Shown here: positions 1 to 6,402 of the stretch, in pieces
Layout of the letters: the number at the start of each line of letters is the position of its first letter
How positions within the stretch are numbered: the stretch's first letter is position 1
Assembly (NCBI GenBank): GCA_964468125.1
Contig: CAYXVF010000144.1
Coordinates: 1-12,870 of the forward strand
DNA length: 12,870 nt
Reading direction: 5' to 3'
From: CAYXVF01 sp964468125
GTDB lineage: Bacteria; Myxococcota; XYA12-FULL-58-9; CAYXVF01
Translations under genes and position numbers: made by a program
Notes under the pieces: model-generated
Databases searched by the model: none
What the model saw: the letters and a program-made list of their open reading frames with translations, nothing else
Told to the model about the DNA's origin: nothing

Positions 1-1
1 G

Positions 2-199
2 GAGCGATGGCACCCGCAGCAACGACCGGTTTGGTCATTCCGTCTCTTCAACCCGCTCTCGCGTGGCCTGCTCGAATGGGCGATCCTCGAGTCACGCGAC
101 CGGCTGCGGCCGCTGAAACAGAAACTGGGAGAGCGATGGAACGAAGCGAAGTCCTATGGACGGTCCTACGCGGAGCGATTGCGCTCGGCTTCTCAGTGA
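2..199 (+). CDS. C-terminal fragment of an unidentified protein (5' end outside window)
   Basis: An open frame enters from the left edge (codons from base 2) and ends at TGA 197-199, giving 65 visible residues. It has no start codon in the window. The fragment is rich in Trp, Arg and Leu and amphipathic, including WSFRLFNPLSRGLLEWAILE and then a charged helical tail, DRLRPLKQKLGERWNEAKSY. Codon third positions are mostly G or C here, more so than in the competing frame up to base 135, so I take this as the real reading frame over 2-135. I recognise no family. The charged, helix-prone end looks like the cytosolic tail of an enzyme or a membrane-associated protein. It overlaps the next gene by 64 bases if that gene starts at 136, or by 4 bases if it starts at GTG 196, so it is probably the upstream member of the same operon. 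Confidence 0.6.
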   Translation, partial: ERWHPQQRPVWSFRLFNPLSRGLLEWAILESRDRLRPLKQKLGERWNEAKSYGRSYAERLRSASQ

Positions 200-534
200 C
201 CGCGTGCGTCGTCGCCCTCCTTCTGGGAGACCTCTGGTGGGGCACCGGGGAGTTCGTCTATCAACTGCGTTTCGGCTCGCGCCGTGAGCTCGCGTGGCAG
301 CTCGTAGAGACCTTTGCCCTCGCGGCCATCTTGATCGGCGCCGGCGGCTCGGCCCTGCGACTCGGCCAACGGCGCATCGGCTGGGCGGGCGTCGCGACGG
401 TGTCGTGCGTTCCGGTGCTGGTCTACCTCCTGAGCCCCCTGCCGCTCTTCTGGCTCCTGGCCTGGCTCGCTGGAAGCCTCGCGACCTTCGCGTTTTTAGC
501 CGTGACCGCACCACGCAAGGAGCCCGCCGGATGA
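136..534 (+). CDS. Small four-helix membrane protein, function unknown
   Basis: The product is 132 residues with four likely membrane segments, at about 8-31, 57-77, 81-99 and 103-125, and a short basic cytosolic tail (APRKEPAG). I recognise no family motif. Small multi-helix membrane proteins do accompany carbamoyltransferases in some gene clusters (for example SxtJ/SxtK-type proteins), but I cannot match this one to them. The ATG at 136 is chosen because GGGAGAG (127-133) lies just upstream and because the first hydrophobic helix is then complete. The same frame is open back to base 7, but that stretch competes with the reading frame ending at 199 and looks like a shadow. A GTG at 196 forming GTGA with the upstream stop is an alternative that would trim most of helix 1. 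The stop TGA (532-534) overlaps the next ATG (531), so the two are translationally coupled. Confidence 0.7.
   Translation: MERSEVLWTVLRGAIALGFSVTACVVALLLGDLWWGTGEFVYQLRFGSRRELAWQLVETFALAAILIGAGGSALRLGQRRIGWAGVATVSCVPVLVYLLSPLPLFWLLAWLAGSLATFAFLAVTAPRKEPAG
517..522 (+). promoter_or_regulatory. Ribosome binding site of the caspase-like gene
   Basis: AAGGAG ends eight bases before the ATG at 531. It fixes the start of the secreted caspase-like protein at 531, against the in-frame extension back to 294, and lies inside the last codons of the membrane protein gene. Confidence 0.7.
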
Positions 535-2006
535 ACTGCACCCTTCGCGCGTTCGCGGTGATCGGCACGCTGCTGTCGTGCAGCATCGCGCTCGCGGACA
601 GCCACCTCGTGCTGATCGGGGGCGGCCCCACCCCGGAGGATTCGCAAGTCTCGATCGAAGAGAACATGCGCTGGTTGAACGAGGTGTTCGCGAGCGGGTT
701 CGCGAGCCGCAGCTTTTTCTTCGGCACCGGCGGTCGCTCTCCAACGGAGGTGAAGATTCAAACCACCGCACCCGCCGATGAGGATTTCGAGGCGCTGGCG
801 ACGGTCTTTGGCCAGTCCTGGGGCGCTCGCTTTCGCTACCGGCCGACCGTCCTAGATGTCGATCATCCACCGCTGACCGCGGAGCGCTGGAAAGAGGTTC
901 TCGCAGAGGAAATGGCGGCGTTGGGCCCGGGCGACGATTTTCTGCTGGTCTACAACGGCCACGGCGACTACGACCCCAACCCCACGAAGAACTGGCTGCG
1001 CGTGTGGGAAGAGACCGCGGTCACCGTGACGGAGATCGATGCGATCCTCCGGGACGCCCCCGCCGAGAGCCAGCTGCGCTTTGTCTGGCCCCAGTGTTTT
1101 TCCGGCGCGTTCAATCGGCTCGCCTTCCGGGACCTCGAGCCCGCGCGGGGGCTGCGCACGGGAGCCCGCGTCTGCGCCTTTGCCTCCGTGTCCGAGGACA
1201 GCCCGGCCGAAGGGTGCATCACCGATCCCGACGAAGGCGACTACCGCGACTACTCGACCTTCTTCTTCGCGGCCCTCGACGGCGAAACCCGCGACGGCCG
1301 CCCCCTCGCAGCAAACCCCGACAGCGACGGCGACGGGCGGGTCTCTTTGCACGAAGCGCATCTCTACGCCATTTCCCATGGCATCAGCGGGGACATTCCC
1401 CGCGCCACGAGCGAGGCGTACCTCCTGGCCTGGAAACCTTGGTACCTGCGCTGGCTCTCCTTCGACGGTGCGGCGGAAGACAACGACTACTACCGGGCGG
1501 CCCGAGCGCTCAGCGCAGATTTCGAGAGCCGGTTTCGCACCCGGGCCTATTTCCAGGCGCTACGGCAGCGCGTGGCCGCCGCCGAGGTCGAGCTTCAAAG
1601 GGAAGTGGCGCAGTGGGAAGCGCTCCTGGACGAGGCCGAGTCGGTCCGACGGGCGCTTCAGGAGACGCTCACCCTGCGTTGGCCCACGCTGGGGCGTCCT
1701 CATACCGCCGCGTACCACGAGACGGTGAGGGACGAGCTCCGGGCGGTCGACTCTTGGGTTCGCGCGCAACCCGCCTTTGCCGAGCTTCGCAGGCTCGAAG
1801 CCGAGGTCGCGAGCTCCGACGAAAGGGTTGTGGCGGCACGACGGGAGCGCGCACGGATCCATCGCCTACAGCGCCTCCTGATGCTAGGCAGACTGCACGA
1901 CCGACTCGTTCGATATGGAGATGACAAAGAGAAGACCGAGTATCTCGAGCTGCTGGCCTGCGAAAGCTGGGTTCCACCTCTGAACGCAAAGACGAATCCG
2001 CCATGA
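531..2006 (+). CDS. Secreted caspase/legumain-like putative cysteine peptidase with EF-hand-like loop and helical C-terminus
   Basis: The product is 491 residues. Residues 1-22 form a signal peptide (basic N-terminus, hydrophobic core, ALA-DS cleavage site after 22), so the protein is probably periplasmic, outer-membrane or secreted. The LLSC at 14-17 is a poor lipobox. The fold is suggested by a hydrophobic strand ending at HLVLIGGG (25-32), the motif LLVYNGHGD (138-146) with candidate catalytic His144, and FVWPQCFSGAF (184-194) with candidate nucleophile Cys189. This His-Gly then Gln-Cys-[YF]-Ser-Gly pairing is characteristic of clan CD caspase-like peptidases (C13/C14-type families). Residues 264-275 (DSDGDGRVSLHE) have the spacing of a calcium-binding EF-hand loop, and an acidic loop with this pattern is common in bacterial members. 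Residues about 313-480 are charged and helix-rich with probable coiled-coil stretches (about 340-380 and 415-450), and I assign them no family. The start is ATG 531 with AAGGAG upstream. It overlaps both neighbours by four bases (ATGA). The substrate is unknown, and peptidase activity is inferred. Confidence 0.75.
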   Translation: MNCTLRAFAVIGTLLSCSIALADSHLVLIGGGPTPEDSQVSIEENMRWLNEVFASGFASRSFFFGTGGRSPTEVKIQTTAPADEDFEALATVFGQSWGARFRYRPTVLDVDHPPLTAERWKEVLAEEMAALGPGDDFLLVYNGHGDYDPNPTKNWLRVWEETAVTVTEIDAILRDAPAESQLRFVWPQCFSGAFNRLAFRDLEPARGLRTGARVCAFASVSEDSPAEGCITDPDEGDYRDYSTFFFAALDGETRDGRPLAANPDSDGDGRVSLHEAHLYAISHGISGDIPRATSEAYLLAWKPWYLRWLSFDGAAEDNDYYRAARALSADFESRFRTRAYFQALRQRVAAAEVELQREVAQWEALLDEAESVRRALQETLTLRWPTLGRPHTAAYHETVRDELRAVDSWVRAQPAFAELRRLEAEVASSDERVVAARRERARIHRLQRLLMLGRLHDRLVRYGDDKEKTEYLELLACESWVPPLNAKTNPP

Positions 2007-3712
2007 ACATTCTGGGTATCAACTACTTTTTCCACGACTCCTCTGCCTGCATCGTCAGCGATGGCGACTTGAAAGTCGCGATGGAAGAGGAGCGATTCAA
2101 TCGCCGCAAGCACACCTACGACTTCCCGCACAGGGCGATCAGCCAATGCCTCGAGTTCTGCGGCCTCGACCCGCGAGACATCGACTACGTCGCAGTTTCG
2201 ATCGCGCCATTCAAAGACATCGAGAAGAAAGCGGCCTATTCTCTGACCCTTGGGCTCCGCGCCAAACCCTTCATCAATCACGAGCTCAAGGGCATCTACT
2301 ACAAGCAGCAAGCGTTCTGGGAGTGGTACACCGATACCTGGGGCGGCAAGAAAAACGGTCCCCCGGTGCATTTCATTGAGCATCACCTCTCCCACGTCGC
2401 CGGGAGCTTCTTTGTGTCGCCCTACGAAGAAGCGGCGCTCCTCTCGCTCGATGGCTCCGGCGAATGGTCGACGGCGATGGTGGGCTACGCCAGAGGCAAC
2501 CAGATCGACGTCTACGGTGAAACCCATTTCCCCCACTCGCTCGGCTCGTTCTACGAATCTGCCACTGAGTTTTGCGGATTTCGGCCAAATTACGACGAGG
2601 GCAAAACCATGGGGCTCGCGCCCTTTGGCGATCCGGATCGTTTCTACGATGTCGTTGCGAAGATGGTCGACGTCTCCGACGACGGGGAAGTCCGCATCGA
2701 TCTCAGCTACTTCGAGTACCAAAACGCGGGTCACCGGCGCATTGGACAGAAGTTCATCGACACCTTCGGCGAGCCTCGCAGGGCACCAGATCCGATCGAG
2801 TCGCACCACGAAGACGTCGCCGCCGCGTTTCAAAAGGTGCTGGAAGACACGGTGCTGACCCTCTGCCGTCAGCTCGAGCGCCGCACGAAGGCCAGGCATC
2901 TCGTGGTCGCGGGAGGCGTCGCCTTGAACAGCGTCATGAACGGACGCATCGTGCGTGAGATCGGTTTTGACGACCTCTACGTCATGCCCGCTGCCGGGGA
3001 CAACGGCACCTGCATCGGCGCGGCCTATTACCTCTACAACGGGGTGCTCGATCAAACGCAGCGCTTCCACCACGACAACCCCTACCTCGGCACCGAGTAC
3101 ACGAACGCGGAAATCGAACGCGAGCTGCACGCGTGCAAGCTCCCCTTTGAGCGCTCGGAGGACATCTGCCGCGATACCGCGAAGCTGCTCCACGATGGCA
3201 AAATCGTCGGCTGGTTCCAGGGCCGGATGGAAATCGGTCCCCGTGCTCTGGGGAACCGGAGCATCTTGGCCGACCCGACACGCCCGGAGATGAAGGACAA
3301 GATCAATGCCGAAGTGAAGCACCGCGAAGCGTATCGTCCCTTTGCCCCTTCGTGCCCAACGGAGCATCGCAGCAAATACTTCGACATCGAGGTCGAGGCG
3401 CCTTTCATGCTGAAGGTGTGCCCGGTCAGACCGGAGATGCGCGACAAGGTGCCCGCGATCACCCACGTGGACGGGAGCGCACGTCTGCAGACCGTCGACG
3501 CCAAGACCAATCCGCGCTACCACCGGATGATCAACGCGTTTGGGGACCTCTCGGGAGTTCCGGTCGTTCTCAACACGTCGTTCAACATCATGGGTGAGCC
3601 CATCGTCGAGTCCCCCCTTCAGGCGATCCGCTGCTTCTTCTCGACCGGCCTCGACGTCTTGGTCCTCGGTGACTTCATCGTGCGCAAGGGCGACGCCGCT
3701 TTAGTCCCCTGA
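2003..3712 (+). CDS. Carbamoyltransferase, NodU/CmcH/TobZ family
   Basis: The product is 569 residues, the usual length for this family. These cytosolic enzymes use carbamoyl phosphate and ATP, via a carbamoyl-adenylate, to place a carbamoyl group on a hydroxyl of a sugar, antibiotic or lipo-oligosaccharide. The N-terminal Kae1-like domain shows GINYFFHDSSA (5-15, with conserved His11-Asp12), the metal-site pattern HHLSH (127-131), LSLDGSGEW (147-155), EGKTMGLAPFG (199-209), AGGVALNS (303-310) and AGDNGT (331-336, Asp333 as likely third metal ligand). The C-terminal YrdC-like domain shows QGRMEIGPRALGNRSILADP (406-425), REAYRPFAPS (441-450) and NTSFN (524-528). All hallmark residues are present, so it should be active. 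Its ATG overlaps the upstream stop (ATGA 2003-2006), and no good Shine-Dalgarno is visible, so expression probably depends on coupling. The acceptor cannot be told from sequence. Its last 12 bases overlap the convergent gene. Confidence 0.95.
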   Translation: MNILGINYFFHDSSACIVSDGDLKVAMEEERFNRRKHTYDFPHRAISQCLEFCGLDPRDIDYVAVSIAPFKDIEKKAAYSLTLGLRAKPFINHELKGIYYKQQAFWEWYTDTWGGKKNGPPVHFIEHHLSHVAGSFFVSPYEEAALLSLDGSGEWSTAMVGYARGNQIDVYGETHFPHSLGSFYESATEFCGFRPNYDEGKTMGLAPFGDPDRFYDVVAKMVDVSDDGEVRIDLSYFEYQNAGHRRIGQKFIDTFGEPRRAPDPIESHHEDVAAAFQKVLEDTVLTLCRQLERRTKARHLVVAGGVALNSVMNGRIVREIGFDDLYVMPAAGDNGTCIGAAYYLYNGVLDQTQRFHHDNPYLGTEYTNAEIERELHACKLPFERSEDICRDTAKLLHDGKIVGWFQGRMEIGPRALGNRSILADPTRPEMKDKINAEVKHREAYRPFAPSCPTEHRSKYFDIEVEAPFMLKVCPVRPEMRDKVPAITHVDGSARLQTVDAKTNPRYHRMINAFGDLSGVPVVLNTSFNIMGEPIVESPLQAIRCFFSTGLDVLVLGDFIVRKGDAALVP

Positions 3713-4708
3713 TGATCTTCGGCGATACGACGCCCAACGGTCTTTCGCCTCGTAGAGCCAGCTCACGGGAGTGCTGCGCACGATCACGAGTTTGTGGAGC
3801 TCGCACTGGCGGTTGGTGATCTTGGCCTTGTAGTCGGCCTGTTTCCCGCCGCCGGCCATCATGTCGTAGAACTCGACGCCGGGGCGCTTGAAGGCGCTCT
3901 CGATGCGATAGCCCAGGTGCACGATCCCAATGGCGACGCCCTTCACCGCATTCGCATTGAACCCGAGCTGTAGGTTGTGAAGACGGCCGTTGACGGTGAG
4001 GTCCAAAACGACGGAGACAGGTTGGTCCTTTAGGAACAAGACCTCGAGCTCCACGCGGGCCCCTTCGCCGACCAACGCCGGGAGAAGCGCTTCGATGAAA
4101 TGCCGATCGGGTCCGGCAAAACACTCGCGCCCGAAGCGATCGCGGTGAAAGGAGTTGATCAGGTCGAGGAAAGGGTCCACGTCGGGCCAAAGGTCTTCGC
4201 GCCGAACGGCGCCCGCCTGCTCGAAGCGTTTGCGACGATTGAAGAGCTTGCGCCGCGCAACGGAGCTCAGGCCCGCGAGATAGTCGGAGAAATCCCGGCC
4301 GCGAAGGTCCACCGCGTAGGCGCGGGTGAGCTCGCGGTGCATGAGGCGGTAGTCGTGCGCGGACGCCCAGTGGCGCAGCTCCTGGTGGCCCTCGGATCCG
4401 CCCACCACGTCAGGCACGAGGCACTGCGCCCACGGGCGCGAGGCGAGCTGCTCCAAGCGCTCGTGCAACCGGTCCTCGCCGATTCCCCAGTACTCGCTCC
4501 GGATCGACGGCAGGCCCGGTCCCGGGCAGCCGGTGGGAACCGCGGTCCTGACCGACAGGCCGGGAGCTAGGGGAAAGGGTCGAAAGTAAAACCCAGCCTG
4601 CGCCTCCAAGGCGCGATGCCCCCAGACCTCGAACCACGCGGATTTCCATGCACGCGTTTGAAAGAGCGTGGGCTGACTCGGGTCCGCAAAGAACTCGGCC
4701 GCTTTCAT
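3701..4708 (-). CDS. BioF2-like/FemAB-related GNAT-fold acyltransferase (Acetyltransf_6 type)
   Basis: The product is 335 residues, typical for this group. Proteins of this type (once called CelD/BcsL-like) transfer an acyl or aminoacyl group, often in exopolysaccharide, capsule or cell-envelope gene clusters. Family-like features are the basic helix SVARRKLFNRRKRFEQAG (149-166), a helix-rich region with FHRDRFGRECFAGPD (187-201), the strand VELEVLFLKDQPVSVVLDL (219-237), a turn at LHNLQLGFNA (243-252) and the late motif EFYDMMAGGGKQADYKAKIT (279-298), which matches the YDF..G...YK signature of the fold. No membrane segment or signal peptide is seen, so it should act in the cytosol on a membrane-side or soluble precursor. 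The start ATG at 4708 overlaps the methyltransferase stop (ATGA), so the two are coupled. It ends with TAA (3703-3701) inside the end of the convergent carbamoyltransferase gene. The substrate is not deducible. Confidence 0.8.
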   Translation of the reverse strand: MKAAEFFADPSQPTLFQTRAWKSAWFEVWGHRALEAQAGFYFRPFPLAPGLSVRTAVPTGCPGPGLPSIRSEYWGIGEDRLHERLEQLASRPWAQCLVPDVVGGSEGHQELRHWASAHDYRLMHRELTRAYAVDLRGRDFSDYLAGLSSVARRKLFNRRKRFEQAGAVRREDLWPDVDPFLDLINSFHRDRFGRECFAGPDRHFIEALLPALVGEGARVELEVLFLKDQPVSVVLDLTVNGRLHNLQLGFNANAVKGVAIGIVHLGYRIESAFKRPGVEFYDMMAGGGKQADYKAKITNRQCELHKLVIVRSTPVSWLYEAKDRWASYRRRSSGD

Positions 4709-5844
4709 CGTGCGCTCCGCGCCCAGATCTCAAAGAGGTTCGAGAACGCCATGGGAGCGCGGCGGTCGAAGGCATCCCAGGCCATCAGATCGGAGCGCTG
4801 CTCGTCGGACGGATAGCTCAGCCAGGGAAGGTCTTCGGGGATGGGGGGAAGCTCGAAGCCGCCAAACTCCAAACCCACCGCGTCCAGAAAACGCGCGAGC
4901 CCGGGGACCGTGTAGCGGTGCTCTAGCGGATGGAAGATCAGATCCTTGCAGCGAGACAGATCGAAGAAATCCCAGCGCAAAGGAATGCGCCGCTCGATGC
5001 TCTGCGGGTCGTCGTGAATGACGCGCCACCGGAAGGCACGCATCGCGTCTCGGGAAGCATCAACCCCGGGAAAATCTTCGCGCGCGCGCAGGTGGAGAAG
5101 CTCTCGCCGCGAGCGCTCGCTGTAGAGTGAGATGTGCGCGATTCCACCGGGGCGAAGGCGCGAAACCAAGGCCCGCCCCCCGGCCACCGGGTCGTCGAGA
5201 TGATGGAGAACCCCGGAGCACTCGACGATGTCGAAGGATCGCTCGAGGTCGGGGAGGCGCAGGAGATCGGCGCGGACACATTCGATCTGGTGCGTCACGC
5301 CGTAGCGTTCGGCCATGCGCTTGGCGTGGGCGAGGCTCGCGAGGCTCAGGTCGATCGCGAGCACCCGCGCTTTGGGCCCATAACCGATGGTGTAGGTAAT
5401 GGCTTTGGCGCCGGTTCCACACCCGGCAAAGAGCACGTCGAAGGGGCGCTCCGTGAAGCGAACGGCCTCGCGCCCGAAGAAGCCCGCCATGCGGTCGATG
5501 CGACTGCGGGGCGCGGGCACCTCCCACTCGAGCCATCGCGGGTACGGATAGTCCGGGGGGGGGTCGAGGAGCAAACGCCGTCGAGTGTGGGTGAGCACGA
5601 TCTCGAGGAGGAGGTCGTGATTGATCTGCGCGCGAAGCTTCTCGTGCAGGCCGCCTTCCGCGACTGCGCGCTGTCCCTCCTCTGAAAAGAGCGAATCCAG
5701 CGCCGCAGGCCAGTTTCCCGCTTCACCCAGGTCGAAGGCCGCTTGCAGCGGATGCGGCCGCAACGAACGGCGCAGGGCGGGCCCGACAGCACTGTGCTTT
5801 GCGACGACCTTTGCCGCACGAACCAGACGCTGGAGCATACCCAT
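4705..5844 (-). CDS. Class I SAM-dependent methyltransferase
   Basis: The product is 379 residues. An N-terminal helical part (1-130) precedes a Rossmann-fold methyltransferase: motif I DVLFAGCGTG (136-145), post-I acidic strand VLAIDLS (161-167), motif II FDIVECSGVLHHLDDP (204-219) and motif III LRPGGIAHISLYS (230-242). The C-terminal part, LSRCKDLIFHPLEHRYTVPG (296-315) then FLDAVGLEFGGFELP, resembles the end of a group of bacterial methyltransferases often fused to TPR repeats. Here the N-terminus is short, with at most a TPR remnant (about 35-60). The acceptor is unknown. The start is uncertain: ATG 5844 gives MGML..., ATG 5838 is two codons later, and neither has a clear ribosome binding site. 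A run of nine C on the coding strand (5563-5555) encodes the PPP of DPPPD (94-98). The gene lies 51 bases after mrpE and is coupled by ATGA to the acyltransferase. Confidence 0.88.
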   Translation of the reverse strand: MGMLQRLVRAAKVVAKHSAVGPALRRSLRPHPLQAAFDLGEAGNWPAALDSLFSEEGQRAVAEGGLHEKLRAQINHDLLLEIVLTHTRRRLLLDPPPDYPYPRWLEWEVPAPRSRIDRMAGFFGREAVRFTERPFDVLFAGCGTGAKAITYTIGYGPKARVLAIDLSLASLAHAKRMAERYGVTHQIECVRADLLRLPDLERSFDIVECSGVLHHLDDPVAGGRALVSRLRPGGIAHISLYSERSRRELLHLRAREDFPGVDASRDAMRAFRWRVIHDDPQSIERRIPLRWDFFDLSRCKDLIFHPLEHRYTVPGLARFLDAVGLEFGGFELPPIPEDLPWLSYPSDEQRSDLMAWDAFDRRAPMAFSNLFEIWARSAR

Positions 5845-5895
5845 GCCATGCTGCAGCGGCGCTGGGCGATCAAGTCGTTGCGGGAGGCACCACTC
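5845..5895 (-). other. Short intergenic gap between mrpE and the methyltransferase gene
   Basis: This 51-base gap contains a tiny inverted repeat (CAGCG, one base, CGCTG) but no T-run, so I see no convincing intrinsic terminator. No clear promoter or Shine-Dalgarno is visible either. Transcription from the mrp operon could therefore continue into the methyltransferase-acyltransferase pair, which would make one long minus-strand transcription unit from about 11.6 kb to 3.7 kb. Confidence 0.4.
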
Positions 5896-6402
5896 TCAGG
5901 ATTCTTTTGAATCGACCGGAGGGAAGGCGCGATTGAGAGGGCCCTCGAGGCGCGCGCGAATGTCGTCGCGGACCGTGTCGCTGCCGTTTCCGCTCTGAAG
6001 AACGTGAATGTAGAGCTCGTCGCGGTCCTGGCTCACGTCGAGGCTCAGGGTGCCGGGTGTGAGCGAGATCATGCTCGCGAGCGCCGTGACCGCCCCCGGG
6101 GAGCGATCGCGGATTGGGTAGCGGAGAAACGCCGGTCGGATCGCGAGCCTCGGGCGAAACGCCTCCCGCGCGACAGAGATCGCCGAGCCCAGCAGAGCAA
6201 TGACGAACGAAAGAAGCAGGCGGAGCGCGCTGCCTAGACGCACGCGTCGCCTCGAGCGCTGATCCTTGCGAATGAAGTGGAGGCTCAATCCCCAGGCGAG
6301 CGCCGAAAAGCATGCGCCCGCGACGAGGGTCCAGGGGTCCGCAGAGGCGGAGAGAAGCGCCCACAAGACGGTCAGCAGGCCGATGACGATGACGTGCCTC
6401 AT
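5896..6402 (-). CDS. mrpE: Mrp Na+/H+ antiporter subunit E
   Basis: The product is 168 residues, the usual MrpE size. MrpE is a small membrane subunit of the multisubunit Mrp (Sha/Mnh/Pha) antiporter, needed for complex assembly and stability. It has two N-terminal membrane segments (about 3-18 and 24-44), a third at about 57-76, and then a cytosolic domain with the family signature ASMISLTPGTLSLDVSQD (109-126) and ELYIHVLQ (129-136). The start ATG 6402 overlaps the mrpD stop by four bases (ATGA), with CAGGAG about eleven bases upstream inside mrpD. It is the last gene of the operon, whereas in the classical order mrpE precedes mrpF and mrpG. Confidence 0.93.
   Translation of the reverse strand: MRHVIVIGLLTVLWALLSASADPWTLVAGACFSALAWGLSLHFIRKDQRSRRRVRLGSALRLLLSFVIALLGSAISVAREAFRPRLAIRPAFLRYPIRDRSPGAVTALASMISLTPGTLSLDVSQDRDELYIHVLQSGNGSDTVRDDIRARLEGPLNRAFPPVDSKES

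Noticed and set aside
7..135. In-frame N-terminal extension of the small membrane protein
   Set aside because: The overlapping frame ending at 199 has better coding character here, and ATG 136 has a good Shine-Dalgarno.
294..530. In-frame N-terminal extension of the caspase-like protein
   Set aside because: The extension is Arg/Pro-rich and out of frame with the membrane protein gene. The ATG at 531 has AAGGAG and is followed at once by a signal peptide.
1004..1924. 306-codon plus-strand frame inside the caspase-like gene
   Set aside because: It is Arg/Pro-rich frame-shadow sequence. The caspase-like frame carries the signal peptide and catalytic motifs.
1984..2006. The NAKTNPP end of the caspase-like protein resembles the DAKTNPRYH segment of the downstream carbamoyltransferase, hinting at a duplicated fragment
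   Set aside because: Only about six residues match and the flanking sequence does not; chance is the simplest explanation.
1700..3523. 607-codon open frame on the minus strand opposite the carbamoyltransferase gene
   Set aside because: The plus-strand gene has all family motifs. The antisense frame is open because of high-GC codon use, shows no recognisable domain, and crosses the junction of two real genes.
3720..3734. Possible terminator hairpin between the convergent operons
   Set aside because: The stem is 4 bp with a six-base loop and no T-run on either strand.
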